A stretch of 64,000 nt of DNA from Azorinus chamasolen (GCA_963576725.1 OY755247.1:13520534-13584533); one strand, 5' to 3'. Shown: positions 19,938 to 30,896, counted from the stretch's first letter. Notes: a model not told the origin generated them from the letters alone. A program made the numbers and translations.

Positions 19938-20840
19938 TCCTGTCACGGATAACAAAGTGCCTGATAAACTTTTGTTATTATGTCAGTAGGTCACATGACC
20001 GATATTAATATGTCAGTTGGTCACATGACCTGTAGCCGAAACTACTTTTTTTTTAAAAAAAAAAGGTTTTTTTACCGAGACGCTTATTTCGTGAATAGGC
20101 CTACACACATAAATTTACGTCTACCTAGTAGATCTAGATCTAGATCTACTGAATAAAAAAAGTTTAACAAAGCGAATTGATTTCAATCGATACCCGTTAA
20201 ACTAAATAATTCTTTCACTTCATTCTCTCAAACTTATATTCTTAGACCGACCTAGTAGATCTAGATCTAGACTAGATCTAGTTGTGTGTCGCGAAATTAC
20301 CGTGTTTAGATAAATCCACATCAAGAATCATAAATCGTCTAGATCGTGTATTCTATCGTAAGTTCTATTTTAATTCTATCGGCGTCTATCACAACCGAGT
20401 CTAGAATTGAAATGTTATTAAGCTAGCCTTGACTTTTCTATTCTAGACGAGGTTTAGATCAGCTTGTCTCAAACATCAAGTGACAGGTTCTTTTTCTCAC
20501 ATAACCAACCGGGGCAATGGTTTTGTTTTGAGCATTTTTTTCAGTGGAATTCCAGTGACGTAATAACGCCTTTATAGTGACGTCATCAACAGTCTAGAGC
20601 CAGTAGAGTCGGGTATACTTTGCGGTGCATTTTGTGGTACATTCGGTACAAAATAAAGTAATTTTATATTTTGCTGTCGTGACAAGGATAAATAGAATAT
20701 TTGGTTCCTAACTTTGAATGAGAAATGTTATCTGGCTCGGCTTCTGAATATATCAGGTTCGCCTTCGGCTCACCTGATATATTCATCCGCCTTGCCAGAT
20801 AACATTTCTCATTCAAAGCTAGGAACCAAATATTCTCTAT
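19938..20840. mobile_element. H element, copy 1
   Basis: Begins TCCTGTCACGGATAACAAAG and ends AACCAAATATTCTCTAT. Contains TAGATCTAGATCTAGATCTA runs, a perfect CRE palindrome TGACGTCA at 20578-20585, and a terminal hairpin at 20695-20835 whose arms include AATGAGAAATGTTATCTGGC and complement. No coding capacity. Superfamily not assigned, and no clear terminal inverted repeat. Confidence 0.8.
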
Positions 20841-20949
20841 AAGCAGTCACCTGTCTTGAATACCAACTAATTAACACAATTTAGTGGCTGTTATAGAGAG
20901 GTTTTACTGTAGATCTGAATCTACAGTTTCTGCCATATGAAGAAATTAC

Positions 20950-21134
20950 CTCATGAATATTCACAAATATTAAATCAGATGAAGGTTTATAATGCATTAT
21001 GAGGACAGGGTGTTATGACAACGACATAAATTGTAGAATTACATCTATATTATTCCACATGCGAACAGCATGAGCTGTCTGATCTGGGTCTTCTCTGTTT
21101 GCAAGGGTATGAAAAGGTGTTTCTCTCAGGGAAT
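20950..21134. mobile_element. M3 MITE, degraded
   Basis: ACCTCATGAATATTCAC, AATTGTAGAATTACATCTAT and the right hairpin arm GAGCTGTCTGATCTGGGTC. Confidence 0.65.
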
Positions 21135-21371
21135 TTAACCCTTTCCCTGTTCAATACTCCTGTAAGGAATAATGACAACATGAATAGCTCAATTCTTATA
21201 ATGTAAACTTATCAAGGATTTTTTTTATAAAAACTGCAGAATCAGATCACTATATCATGTCAAAAGCATACAGAGCAGACACTGATCAGACGTCTCCTAT
21301 AGGAGCCATCTGATCTGGGTCTACTCTGTTTGCAAAGGCATTAAAAGGTTTTATACGAGGGAAAGTGTTAA
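21135..21371. mobile_element. M3 MITE (CCCTGTT subtype), full length
   Basis: TTAA both borders. CCCTTTCCCTGTTCAATA / TACGAGGGAAAGTG. Tip TCTCCTATAGGAGC. Confidence 0.9.
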
Positions 21372-21438
21372 GATATTATATAGACGATCTAGGTACCCTT
21401 ATTATTAGGACACCAAATCTGCCCTCCCAACAGCTTTG

Positions 21439-21612
21439 TTAACCCTTTTACTCTATGAATATTCATGTATGAAATTATGACATCATGAATATTAATTAGA
21501 TTATTCTATAGTGACCGCACTTGCTTGCATTCATATACAGTTATTAAAATTCAGTTGATAATTTACTCATGATATCATTATTTCATACATGATTTTTAAT
21601 CAGATAAGGGAT
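21439..21612. mobile_element. M3 MITE ends, middle lost
   Basis: TATGAATATTCATGTATGAA with TTAA at 21439, then ATCATTATTTCATACATGAT near 21,590. Confidence 0.55.
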
Positions 21613-22339
21613 AATTCAAATTGGCATCTATTGGTATATATATCCTTGTGGTTTCAATAGGTAAACTGACCAGCTGGTAAGATAAAGGGGAACAACACAT
21701 TGATTTTCTGTGATATTATCACACTTGCAAGCAAAGTTTATCTCCCTTGATATTAATAACCATTCTTATATATATATAAAAAAAAAAAAAAATAAGGAAA
21801 AAGAAACATGAGAATTCTATTAGAACAAGAGTACCGCATACGGTACATAATACGCCCACTTGCAAACTTTCTCTGATTCAACATGCCTTATAAGTGTTGA
21901 CATTTTCTAATCTGTGCTTCAGATCTTGATTTCCATATTAAGGTGATACTATTTTTAAAAAAAATGAAGTGAATATCTTATTAAATAAAAAAGTTACAGC
22001 TAATCCTCATTTTTGCAGATTTTTGTAAAGACAAACTGAATGAACCTCAAAATAAACTCAGCTTCAAATTTTATTGCTTAAAACATTTGTGTTAAGTTTC
22101 ATTTATATCATTTTAATAGTTTTCCCAGAAAACAACAGACAAACTTAAAGTTGACCGACTAACAAAGCAACGAACACACGAAGTTCAAGGACCATAACTT
22201 TAGAATAAAATGACATATCAAAACCCCCGCAATATATGTGAAAATTCACATAAAGGTTTAACCATATAAAAAAATTGAAGTAAATATCATTTCAAAATTT
22301 TGAAAAAGTTATGGCCATCCTCATATTTGCATAGATTTG

Positions 22340-24560
22340 CATTATTTTTTTAAGTGCAAGGGCCATAACTCCGAAACAACAAATCAAATGATCCTCAGAA
22401 TGGACTTAGCTTCAGGTCTTGATGCATTAAACATGTGTATGAAGTTTCATTAATATCTGTCAAACAGTTTTGCCAGAAAACAGCAGACAAACTATTTGCA
22501 TATATTTGTATTTTTTTTAAGTAAAAGGGCAATAACTCCGAAACGACAAATCAAATGAACCTCAGAATTGACTCAGCTTCAGATCTTGATGCATTAAACA
22601 TTTGTGTGAAGTTTCATTAATATCTCTCAAATAGTTTTCCCAGAAAACAGCGGACAAACTATTTGCATTATTTTTTAAGGACAAGGGCCATAACTCTGAA
22701 ACGAAAAATCAAATGATCCTCAGAATCAATTCAGTTTCAGATCTTGATGCATTAAATATTTGTGTGAAGTTTCATTAATATCTCTCAATTAGTTTTCCCA
22801 GAAAACAGCGGACAAACTATTTGCATATTTTTTAAGGACAAGGGCCATAACTCTGAAATGAAAAATCAAATGAACCTCAGAATCAACTCTGCTTCAGATC
22901 TTGATGCATTAAACATTTGTGTGAAGTTTCATTAATATCTGTCAAATAGTTTTCCCAGAAAACAGCGGACAAACTATTTGCATGTATTCGCATTATTTTT
23001 TAAGTAAAAGGTCCATAACTCCCAAACGAAAAATCAAATGAACCTCAGAATCGACTCAGCTTCAGATCTTACGCATTAAACATTTGTGTGAAGTTTCATT
23101 AATATCTCTCAAATAGTTTTCCCAGAAAACAGCGGAAAACTATTTGCATATTTTTTAACTCTGAAATGAAAAATCAAATGAACCTCAGAATCAACTCAGC
23201 TTCAGATCTTGATGCATTAAACATTTGTGTGAAGTTTCATTAATATCTCTCAAATAGATTTCCCAGAAAACAGCGGACAAACTATTTGCATGTATTTGCA
23301 TTATTTTTTAAGTAAAAGGGCCATAACTCCGAAACGACAAATCAAATGATCCTCAGAATCGACTCAGCTTCAGATCTTGATGCATTAAACATTTGTGTGA
23401 AGTTTCATTAATATCTCAAATAGTTTTCCCAGAAAACAGCGGACAAACTATTTGTATATTTTTTAAGGACAAGGGCCATAACTCTGAAATGAAAAATCAA
23501 ATGAACCTCAGAATCAACTCTGCTTCAGATCTTGATGCATTAAACATTTGTGTGAAGTTTCATTAATATCTGTCAAATAGTTTTCCCAGAAAACAGCGGA
23601 CAAACTATTTGCATGTATTCACATTATTTTTTAAGTAAAAGGTCCATAACTCCCAAACGAAAAATCAAATGAACCTCAGAATCGACTCAGCTTCAGATCT
23701 TACGCATTAAACATTTGTGTGAAGTTTCATTAATATCTCTCAAATAGTTTTCCCAGAAAACAGCGGAAAACTATTTGCATATTTTTTAACTCTGAAATGA
23801 AAAATCAAATGAACCTCAGAATCAACTCAGCTTCAGATCTTGATGCATTAAACATTTGTGTGAAGTTTCATTAATATCTGTCAAATAGATTTCCCAGAAA
23901 ACAGCGGACAAACTATTTGCATGTATTTGCATTATTTTTTAAGTAAAAGGGCCATAACTCCGAAACGACAAATCAAATGATCCTCAGAATCGACTCAGCT
24001 TCAGATCTTGATGCATTAAACATTTGTGTGAAGTTTCATTAATATCTCTCAAATAGTTTTCCCAGAAAACAGCGGACAAACTATTTGTATATTTTTTAAG
24101 GACAAGGGCCATAACTCTGAAATGAAAAATCAAATGAACCTCAGAATCGACTCAGCTTCAGATTTTGATGCATTAAACATTTGTGTGAAGTTTCATTAAT
24201 ATCTGTCAATTAGTTTTCCCAGAAAACAGCGGACAAACTATTTGCATGTATTTGCATTATTTTTTTAAGTAAAAGGGCCATAACTCTGAAATGAAAAATC
24301 AAATGAACCTCAGAATCGACCCAGCTTCAGATCTTGATGCATTAAACATTTGTGTGAAGTTTCATTAATATCTCTTAAATAGTTTTCCCAGAAAACAGCA
24401 GACAAACTATTTGCATATTTTTTAAGGACAAGGGCCATAACTCTGAAATGAAAAATCAAATGAAACTCAGAATCAACTCAGCTTCAGATCTTGATGCATT
24501 TAACATTTGTGTGAAGTTTCATTAATATCTGTCAAATAGTTTTCCCAGAAAACAGCGGAC
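22340..24560 (+). repeat. T2 core tandem array, with higher-order repeat
   Basis: Each unit contains GGCCATAACTC, ATCAAATGAACCTCAGAATC, GTGAAGTTTCATTAATATCT and TTTTCCCAGAAAACAGCGG. Units at about 22,830-23,460 and 23,461-24,092 form two nearly identical blocks of four units (631-bp offset), sharing the private deletion CAGATCTTACGCATT. Confidence 0.9.
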
Positions 24561-24568
24561 AAACAAAA

Positions 24569-24630
24569 TGTTGACGGACGAACGAACGAACGAACGAACG
24601 AACGAACGAACGGACGGACGGACGGACAGG
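24569..24630 (+). repeat. (GAAC)n/(GGAC)n microsatellite of T2
   Basis: Starts at TGTTGACGGACGAACG and runs GAAC x7, then GGAC repeats. Confidence 0.9.
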
Positions 24631-24750
24631 GCCACGACAATATACGACCACCTTTATTAGGTGGGCGTATAATAAAAAGGTGTACACAAGGTGAAAAGAC
24701 ATTGTACATTATATAACCTCTAGTCTCCTATACTCAATTTCTCAATACTT

Positions 24751-24920
24751 ATGCTGAGATCCAGATAAGATGAAACATTTTCAAGTTTAAACTTCTTTAT
24801 TTCTCCACCAAGCCCTATGTTGTGACCACTCTTTAGAATCGTCTCGAAGGGACGATTCTAAAGAGTGGTCACAACATAGGGTTTGATGGAGAAATGACAA
24901 TTTTAGCATTTTTGTACTTA
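24751..24920. mobile_element. M6 element
   Basis: GAGATCCAGATAAGATGAAA end and a 93-bp hairpin at 24801-24893 (TTCTCCACCAAGCCCTATGT arms, CGTCTCGAAGGGACG tip). GACAATTTTAGCATTTTTGT right side. Right terminus truncated. Confidence 0.8.
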
Positions 24921-25006
24921 ACAGAAAACAACAATAGCTTGCCAAAAGTTGATTGACGAGTTAAAGTATAAAATCTGTGACCTCTTTCAGCCTTCATAAG
25001 ACTGGT

Positions 25007-25318
25007 AGTAACTCTTTACTCAATGAATATTCATGTAAAAATGACATCATGAATATTAATTAGATTGATTGTAATAAGAGTACATGGACACATGAGTTTT
25101 TGGCTATGGCAAAAACGGTAGAATATGTCATAAGCAAACAGAGCAGACCCTGATATAGAGCATTATTGCTCAATAGGAGCAAATGCTCTATTCCTCACAA
25201 TGATTTAAAAACTATGTAAGTCTAAAACTATCCTTTTCTCTAGTAATACACCTTTTCGGTAGATTTACGGTATTCAAACAGGTAAGGTCTAAAAATAGCC
25301 TATGAGGGAATGGGTTAA
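25007..25318. mobile_element. M3-M1 chimeric MITE
   Basis: The left half is M3 (CAATGAATATTCATGTAA, ATTAATTAGATTGATTG, GCAAACAGAGCAGACCCTGAT). At about 25,153 it switches to the M1 hairpin (ATAGAGCATTATTGCTC, AGGAGCAAATGCTC) and M1 right end (ATGAGGGAATGGG-TTAA). Confidence 0.8.
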
Positions 25319-25361
25319 GCAACCACATGCTTTTTAAGATGTTCAATAAATGAATGATTGC

Positions 25362-25545
25362 TTAACCCTCTCCCTGTTCAATATTTATGTAAGAAATAAT
25401 AACATCATGACGTGTTTCAGCTGAATTTTAAAATAGCATATGTACACAAATATCATGAACTTTTGGTATTGTATAAATTGTAGAGTCAGATCTATCATAT
25501 AATTTCATAAGCAAGCAGAGCAGACCCTGATCAGATGGCTCCTAC
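25362..25545. mobile_element. M3 MITE, right end lost
   Basis: TTAA left. CCCTCTCCCTGTTCAATATT, GTAGAGTCAGATCTATC, GCAAGCAGAGCAGACCCTGA up to the hairpin tip. Confidence 0.75.
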
Positions 25546-25579
25546 ATTGTCTTCCTCTGATGATACTAAGCATATGCCC

Positions 25580-25807
25580 TTAACCCTTTCCCTCATATAA
25601 ACGTGTTTTCACGCATTTGCAAACAGAGTAGAGGAGCCGTCTGATCAGGGTCTATTCTGTTTGCTAGTGGAATTTGAAAGATCAGTTTCTTTTCTTTCTA
25701 AAATGGCTACAATGTTCCACATTCCATGTTTCATTATAACTATTGTCTCCATGAATATTCAGTAGGTATTGAAATTAGGACTAGATATAGAACAGGGAAA
25801 GGGTTAA
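25580..25807 (+). mobile_element. M2 MITE, hairpin half-deleted
   Basis: TTAA both borders. The left arm is cut to CAAACAGAGTAGAGGAGCC. Tail ACAATGTTCCACATTCCATG, ATAGAACAGGGAAAGGG. Confidence 0.9.
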
Positions 25808-25811
25808 TATG

Positions 25812-25905
25812 AAACCAATATGTGAAGTACTGTTTGAGTTATCGTGTCACATCAACATTGTTGGCAGATGGATGGACAGACGGACAGACAGAAAATGTGA
25901 TTCCT
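25812..25905 (+). repeat. Possible T-element 3' remnant with GGACAGAC microsatellite
   Basis: ATGGATGGACAGACGGACAG run at 25,868-25,890. No terminal hairpin follows. Confidence 0.4.
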
Positions 25906-25924
25906 ATAGGGTTCCTGCAGTTTC

Positions 25925-26275
25925 AATGCACGGCCCTAATCATAGGAGCTAAATTCTGCATGACTTTTGCTCTGCATTAACCCTTTACTCCATGAATATT
26001 CATGTAAGAAATAATGACATCATGAATATCATTGAATTTAGATTGTGTTTTTAAAAGGCACATCATAGAACACAAGAAAATTTTGACCATGGCAGAAACT
26101 AAAGAATCAGATCTATATCATTCCATAAGCAAACAGAGCAGACCTTGATTAGACGGCTCCTATAGGAGCCATCTGATCTTTATTTATTGTTTGCGTAGGC
26201 ATATAAAGGCTTATTTATGGAGTAAAAGGTTAAGTGATCACCTGCCTTTTAATTCTCCTATGTTTAACCACTCTG
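25925..26275. mobile_element. M5 remnant interrupted by M3
   Basis: The right hairpin arm AGGAGCTAAATTCTGCATGA and TTGCTCTGCAT lie left of the insert. GTGATCACCTGCCTTTTAA lies right of it. Removing the M3 copy rebuilds the M5 GCATTAAG..CACCTG motif. Confidence 0.7.
25977..26233. mobile_element. M3 MITE inside M5, full length
   Basis: TTAA at 25977 and 26230. CCCTTTACTCCATGAATATT, GACCATGGCAGAAACTAAAG, tip GCTCCTATAGGAGC (26156-26169), TTTATGGAGTAAAAGG. Confidence 0.92.
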
Positions 26276-26473
26276 AGGTTGCTGAAAACAGATGTTTCTT
26301 AATTAGCAAATGTTAAGGAGAATTTGCTCATAACTGGCTAAAGGTCAAGTACTTAGTAGTATTGAGCAATTTCCTCAATAGATAAGTATCTTTGAGCCTG
26401 AAGTGGGGCAGAATTAGTTAACCTTTGACTTGTTGTACATTACCTAATAGTTTTAAAATATTGCCTCTTACAG

Positions 26474-26710
26474 TTAACACTTTACTTTATTTAAAAGTCC
26501 TTTCATGCTTTTGCAAACAGAGTAGATCCTTATCAGACAGCTCCTATAAGAGCAATCTGATCAGGATCTACTCTGTTCAAGGGATACTAAACATCTGATT
26601 CTTCGGTTACTGCCTTGGTCAACGATTCTCTTATACATGTACAAATTAATATTATTAATATTCATACATAAATTATTTCTGATTTGAATATTCATGGAGA
26701 AGATGGTTAA
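26474..26710. mobile_element. M3 MITE, full length
   Basis: TTAA at 26474 and 26707. AGTAGATCCTTATCAGACAG hairpin, tip GCTCCTATAAGAGC, GAATATTCATGGAGAAGATGG. Confidence 0.85.
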
Positions 26711-26943
26711 CACATTCCTTCATATTGACGACTTTTGATGACTCTGTAAAAGTTACTTTGTGAAACCATTGTGATAAATAGAGCAAAATTTTGCTCCTAT
26801 AGGAGCAAATTAATGCTCTATTTATCACAATGGTTTCAAACTACAAAATTCTAAACTTTTCCTTTTCTCTAGTTAATGCTCCTTTTCGGTAGATTTATTC
26901 AAAGAGGTTGTATCTAAAAATAGCCTATGAGGTAATGAGTTAA
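26707..26943. mobile_element. M1 MITE, full length
   Basis: Shares TTAA 26707-26710 with the preceding M3. Right TTAA at 26940. Tip GCTCCTATAGGAGC (26793-26806) with AAAATTTT/TTAAT differences in the arms. Confidence 0.92.
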
Positions 26944-26991
26944 CAACTAGATGCTACAGGGAAGCATACCCTGAGCATTGAAAAAGGGCTG

Positions 26992-27185
26992 TACAGTAAA
27001 ACCCCTCTAAACCAGAATTCTGGAAGAGAAGAAATTATATACTTTTAGACAGGTGGCTGCTTAATGCAGGATGAAAGTCATGCAGAAAGCTCCTAGACTT
27101 TCACCCTGCATTAAGCTGCCACCTGTCTCCAAGACCGATATTTATACTAAATTTAATGTCCGGGTTGTAGAGACGTTTTACTGTA
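26992..27185. mobile_element. M5 MITE, full length
   Basis: TA-CAGTAAAACCCCTCTAAAC / GAGACGTTTTACTG-TA. The hairpin is shortened to AAGCTCCTAGACTTTC. Confidence 0.88.
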
Positions 27186-27304
27186 TACCAAATTTGCTCT
27201 AATTATCCTACGTATTTGTTACACTCCATCTCCCCTCTCCATGGGCTGACAAAGCTTGATAGGTCAATTCAGCACCATTCTCTAATTTTGTACAAGACAT
27301 AGCA

Positions 27305-27372
27305 GAAAAGAGTGCAGATCCAGATCAAACAACTCCTGCTGGAGCCATTCGATCTAGGTCATCACCATCATG
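27305..27372. mobile_element. M8 hairpin fragment
   Basis: GTGCAGATCCAGATCAAAC, CTCCTGCTGGAGC, TTCGATCTAGGTC. Confidence 0.55.
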
Positions 27373-27764
27373 CTAAATATTTGTCTCTCTGAATTCGGTA
27401 ACAATTACTAAAGAGTGCAGCTTGAGTTAACTGAAAAACTGAAAATTGGTACGATAGTGTGACAGGTATGTGACATAAAGACGTGAAAAATATTAACACA
27501 AGTGACAAGGGGACTAGTGAGGAGAATTTGAAACAACAGCATCTAATGACGAACTGAATGCTTGTCAGTCAGTGGTATAGTATAGTTTACCTGTTTTTCA
27601 AAAGGGACATAATTCTGCCAACATGAAAGAGTTACAACTTTTGATTGATAGTGATATTACATGTAGGAGTGAACTCTATAAATGTGGACTGTTTGGGTGA
27701 AAAACTGCAAGGACGACACAAAGGCTGTGACACAATTCTTTAAAACGTGTAAATTAAATTAAAA
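27373..27764. other. About 390 bp without recognised element or gene
   Basis: No ORF or hairpin of note. Confidence 0.4.
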
Positions 27765-27915
27765 CAATTTTCAGGAATAACTTCTTTATTTCTCCTCCAA
27801 ACCCTATGTTGTGATCACTCGAAGAGACAATTCTAAAGAGTGGTCACAACATAGGGTTTGGAGGAGAAATGACAATTTCAGTATTTTAGTATGCACCTTT
27901 AACATTCTGTAGTTC
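27765..27915. mobile_element. M6 element
   Basis: TTCTCCTCCAAACCCTATGT / ACATAGGGTTTGGAGGAGAA arms with the left arm shortened before the GTCTC tip. Ends not intact. Confidence 0.8.
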
Positions 27916-27920
27916 TGCTT

Positions 27921-28140
27921 TTAACTCTTTGCTTGCTGAGAAATTGTCATCTGCAGAATTTGTTGTCTAATAAAAATTAATAATACAATCTAATAAAAAG
28001 AATTTTTCTCCATTGTTTTTAACATTGTCAGACAGTCACACAGTTTAGATCATTATGAGAGACTGAGTCAATAGGTGTTGCATCTGGATGCCAGGCTGTT
28101 TGCAAAGGTTATCAAGAATTTGCAGCTATTGGTCAGAGAT
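27921..28140. mobile_element. M7 MITE, diverged
   Basis: TTAA-CTCTTTGCTTGCTGAG end, GTCATCTGCAGAATTTGTTG, ACAGTTTAGATCATTATGAG / GCATCTGGATGCCAGGC. Confidence 0.65.
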
Positions 28141-28188
28141 GACCCATCCAATGCTTCAGTTTTCAGAGTCCAATCAGTATGAAAATCT

Positions 28189-28438
28189 TTAACCCTTCGC
28201 TTGCTGTTCACGTCAATATACCTACCTGTAAATAGTGAAGACCCAGATGAGACAGCTCCTGCAGGAGCTGTCTCATCAGGGTCTGCACTATTTACAAGTT
28301 GATTGTGCAACCAGTGCACTCCACAGCAGTGATTGCACAGCGAAACACTTGTACACAGTGAAGACATATGTAATTATACAAAAGTGCATGGGTAAAGAAG
28401 GAGAAATGTATTTTAAAATTCAGCAAGCGAAGGGTTAA
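28189..28438 (+). mobile_element. M4 MITE, full length
   Basis: TTAA both borders. CCCTTCGCTTGCT / AGCAAGCGAAGGG. Tip AGCTCCTGCAGGAGCT. The best-preserved M4 termini. Confidence 0.93.
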
Positions 28439-28454
28439 ATTGCAAGGATTTTAA

Positions 28455-28575
28455 CAAACATTTTGACAAACAGTGCAGACCCTGATCAGAGGGCTCCTCT
28501 AGGAGCCTTCTGATCTGGGTGTACACTATTTGCAAATGACAGTGCATGCCAGGTGTCCGGCATTCAAAGGATTAA
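28455..28575. mobile_element. M8 MITE, short
   Basis: CAGTGCAGACCCTGATCAGA, tip GGCTCCTCTAGGAGCC, CTTCTGATCTGGGTGTACAC, end GGCATTCAAAGGA-TTAA. Confidence 0.8.
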
Positions 28576-28626
28576 TACCAAATAACAACATACTTTTACA
28601 TTTACCACAGGTCAACTACCGGTATA

Positions 28627-28825
28627 TAAGAGCTATAGATATAGGTGTATATTCAAATACTAAAATCGGCATTTCTCCGCAACCTTGCCAAACCCTATGC
28701 TGTGATCACTTTTTAGAATGGTCTCATCTCGAAGAGACAATTCTAAAGTGTGGTCACAACTTAGGCATTTGGAGGAGAAATAAAGAAGATTATTCTGAAA
28801 AAAGTTTTAATTCAAACAATTATTA
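28627..28825. mobile_element. M6 element
   Basis: AGAGCTATAGATATAGGTGT end, AAACCCTATGCTGTGATCAC / GTGGTCACAACTTAGG arms, AGAAGATTATTCTGAAAA on the right. Confidence 0.75.
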
Positions 28826-28842
28826 ACTATTCCTCTGTATTT

Positions 28843-29275
28843 GATAAAACCTATTGAATGTTCATGTCAGAAATAATTACAGTAAAACCCCGCTAATGCG
28901 ACCACCAACAAAGGGCATAATTCTGAGTGGCAGAGGCAGGTGGTTGCTTAATGCAGTACGAAAGTTATGCAGAAAGCTCCTATAGGAGCTTTCTGCATAA
29001 CTTTCGTGCTGCATTAAGCAACCACCTGCTTTAAACGACACCAGTGGCTGTTTATTAAGTGGTCGCATTAGCGGGGTTTCACTGTACTCCATGAATTTTA
29101 ATTAGCTGCATATGAATAACAACAGTTTTGGCCATGGCAGAAAGTAGAATCAGATACATATTATTTCTAAAGCATACAGAGAAGACCCGATCAAACGACT
29201 CGATCCTACAGGTGCCATCAGGTCTTGGTCTTCTCTGTTTGCAAAGGCATTATATTGTACCAAGTACAAGGTTAA
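28843..29275. mobile_element. M3 MITE interrupted by M5
   Basis: GTTCATGTCAGAAATAATTA, M5 insert, CTCCATGAATTTTAATTAGC, GGCCATGGCAGAAAGTAG, then a diverged hairpin and TTAA at 29272. Confidence 0.75.
28878..29086. mobile_element. M5 MITE, full length
   Basis: TA at 28878 and 29085. CAGTAAAACCCCGCTAATGC / GCGGGGTTTCACTG ends. Perfect tip GCTCCTATAGGAGC (28976-28989), arms AGTTATGCAGAAA and complement. Confidence 0.93.
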
Positions 29276-29541
29276 GCAGACAACATTTTGTTTTTGCTGA
29301 TGACAGTAAGGTTGTTCTAAGCATTATGTAAATGGATGGGATGCTAAGTTTAGAAAAATAAAACCGTGGCATTATTACATCAGTGCGAATCCTATGTTAA
29401 ATCACACGCTAAACTTACCACACTCTTCCCCCTCTGGGGTTGTTTAATAGGCTGAAATTATAATACGAACAGAGGGAATGTGTAATTAGACATGGATTTA
29501 TTCGAACTGTCATGTCTGCATAGAAAAAAGAACAGAACAGC

Positions 29542-29690
29542 TTAATCCTTTCCCTGACATATAGAGACACCTTTTCATACCTTTGCAAACAGAGTAAATC
29601 CAGATCAGAAAGCTCCTGAAGGTGCTGTCTAATCAAGGTATATTCTGTTTGCTTATGAAATAATATAGATATGATTCTATACAGTAGAAG
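29542..29690. mobile_element. M3 MITE, right half lost
   Basis: TTAA left, GAGTAAATCCAGATCAGAAA hairpin, TATGATTCTATACAG. Confidence 0.7.
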
Positions 29691-29834
29691 ATGTAGATTC
29701 TGTTTTGTTCTGTATATGTGTACAGAAAATATCTTTTCAGGGCTTTGTAAACAATGTAGACTAAAGTGATGCTCTGAAGGTGAAAATGATTTTACAGAAA
29801 TTTTTAAACAGATCAGATCAAACGAAGAGAGTTT

Positions 29835-30213
29835 CTGTAGACAGAGCTACAGATAAGCGTGCATACCCAAATACTAAAATGGTCATTTATCCACCAAATC
29901 CTATACTGTGACTACTCTTTAGAATCATCTCGAATAGTTTGGTGGAGAAATGAGTGAGCTATTCTTGAAAATGTTTAACTCTTCGGTCACTCAATTTGTA
30001 TGATGGCATATGAACCAGTTTTGGGCCGTGCAGAGGTCCAGATAAGATGAGTAAATTAAAACATTTTCAAGAAAAACTCTTTTATTTTTCCACCAAACCC
30101 TATACTGTGGCCACTCTCAAAGAGACGATTCTAAAGAGTGGTCACAGTATAGGGTTTGGTGGAGAAATGACGTTTTTACTATTTGGGTACGCACTCTTAT
30201 CTGTAGCTCTAGC
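29835..30213. mobile_element. Two M6 elements in tandem
   Basis: 29835-29975 starts CAGAGCTACAGATAAGCGTG and has a shortened hairpin. 30036-30213 starts GAGGTCCAGATAAGATGAG, has AAACCCTATACTGTGG / CCACTC..GTGGTCACAGTATAGGG arms, and ends CTTATCTGTAGCTCT. Confidence 0.78.
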
Positions 30214-30215
30214 TC

Positions 30216-30318
30216 CGACTATGGCAGGAACTGTAGAATCAGACCTGTATAATTCCATCTGGGTCTACTCTGTTTGCAAAAGCATGAAACAGCATTTCCA
30301 TTCCATAAATGTGTAACC
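30216..30318. mobile_element. M3 fragment
   Basis: TATGGCAGGAACTGTAGAATC and ATCTGGGTCTACTCTGTTTGC with the hairpin tip deleted. Confidence 0.6.
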
Positions 30319-30490
30319 CATTCTCTCATAGGCTATTTATTTAACCAAACTTTTTTTGAATAAATCTACTGAAAAGGAGCATTAAATTTTACTAGAGAAA
30401 AGGAAAATTTTAGAATTATATAGTTTTGAAACCACTGTGGTAAATAGAACATTTACTCCTATGGAGCAAACGCTTTATTTATCACAATCA
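30313..30490. mobile_element. M1 MITE, right end lost
   Basis: CCCATTCTCTCATAGGC, GAAAAGGAGCATTAAATTTT, AACATTTACTCCTATGGAGC. It stops 15 bp before the T1 element. Confidence 0.7.
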
Positions 30491-30896
30491 CCAGGTTTAT
30501 AAAAAACAAGAGGGCCATTGGCCCTATATCGCTCACCTGAGTTACAGTAATACATGTATATTGACATGTTAATTTTTCAGTGGAAAACAATCTAGCAGAT
30601 GAAATAAGCTTAGTGCACTGCTTTCACCCTTTCACTGCTGAATAAACTTGAACTGGATTCAGAACTAATACCAAGTGACTGGTTGACCAAGATCTAAACT
30701 GTTTACAACTTGTGCCATTTTTGCCTTAGCTCAAAATGCCTAAAACTGGTCTTTGAGAAATTCAAATGACTTCAATAAAGCTATGCAATTAATGCAATTA
30801 TACCTTGACCCAGGTATGTAGGCAAATAAAGTGCTAGGCAGTACATAATGCCAGTTTTTGTGTGAAATGACCAATAAGAATATCTTTAAAAATCGT

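Larger units (their letters stand above)
19552..20911. mobile_element. M5 MITE interrupted by M2 and H
   Basis: TA-CAGTAAAACCTCTCTATAA at 19552 and GAGAGGTTTTACTG-TA at 20911. The M5 hairpin ends in CTTTGCTTTAA at 19690 and resumes at about 20841 with AAGCAGTCACCTG. The host is cut at the TTAA of its GCATTAAGC-type motif. Confidence 0.85.
21825..24678 (+). mobile_element. T2 tandem-core element (Helentron/pearl-like)
   Basis: The 5' end is ACAAGAG followed by the hairpin GTACCGCATACGGTAC and ATAATACGCCCAC. The 3' end is a (GAAC)n/(GGAC)n microsatellite, then the hairpin ACGaCCACC-TTTATTA-GGTGGgCGTAT and AATAAAAA. The 5' TACGCCCAC is the complement of the 3' GTGGGCGTA. Between lie about 13 tandem units of 155-170 bp. 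No Rep/helicase frame exists, so it is non-autonomous. Placement with Helentron-like elements rests on architecture only. Confidence 0.75.

Noticed and set aside
22340..24560. CRISPR array or gene cluster suggested by regular repeats
   Set aside because: Units are 155-170 bp with no unique spacers, flanked by element ends. This is a tandem-core transposable element.
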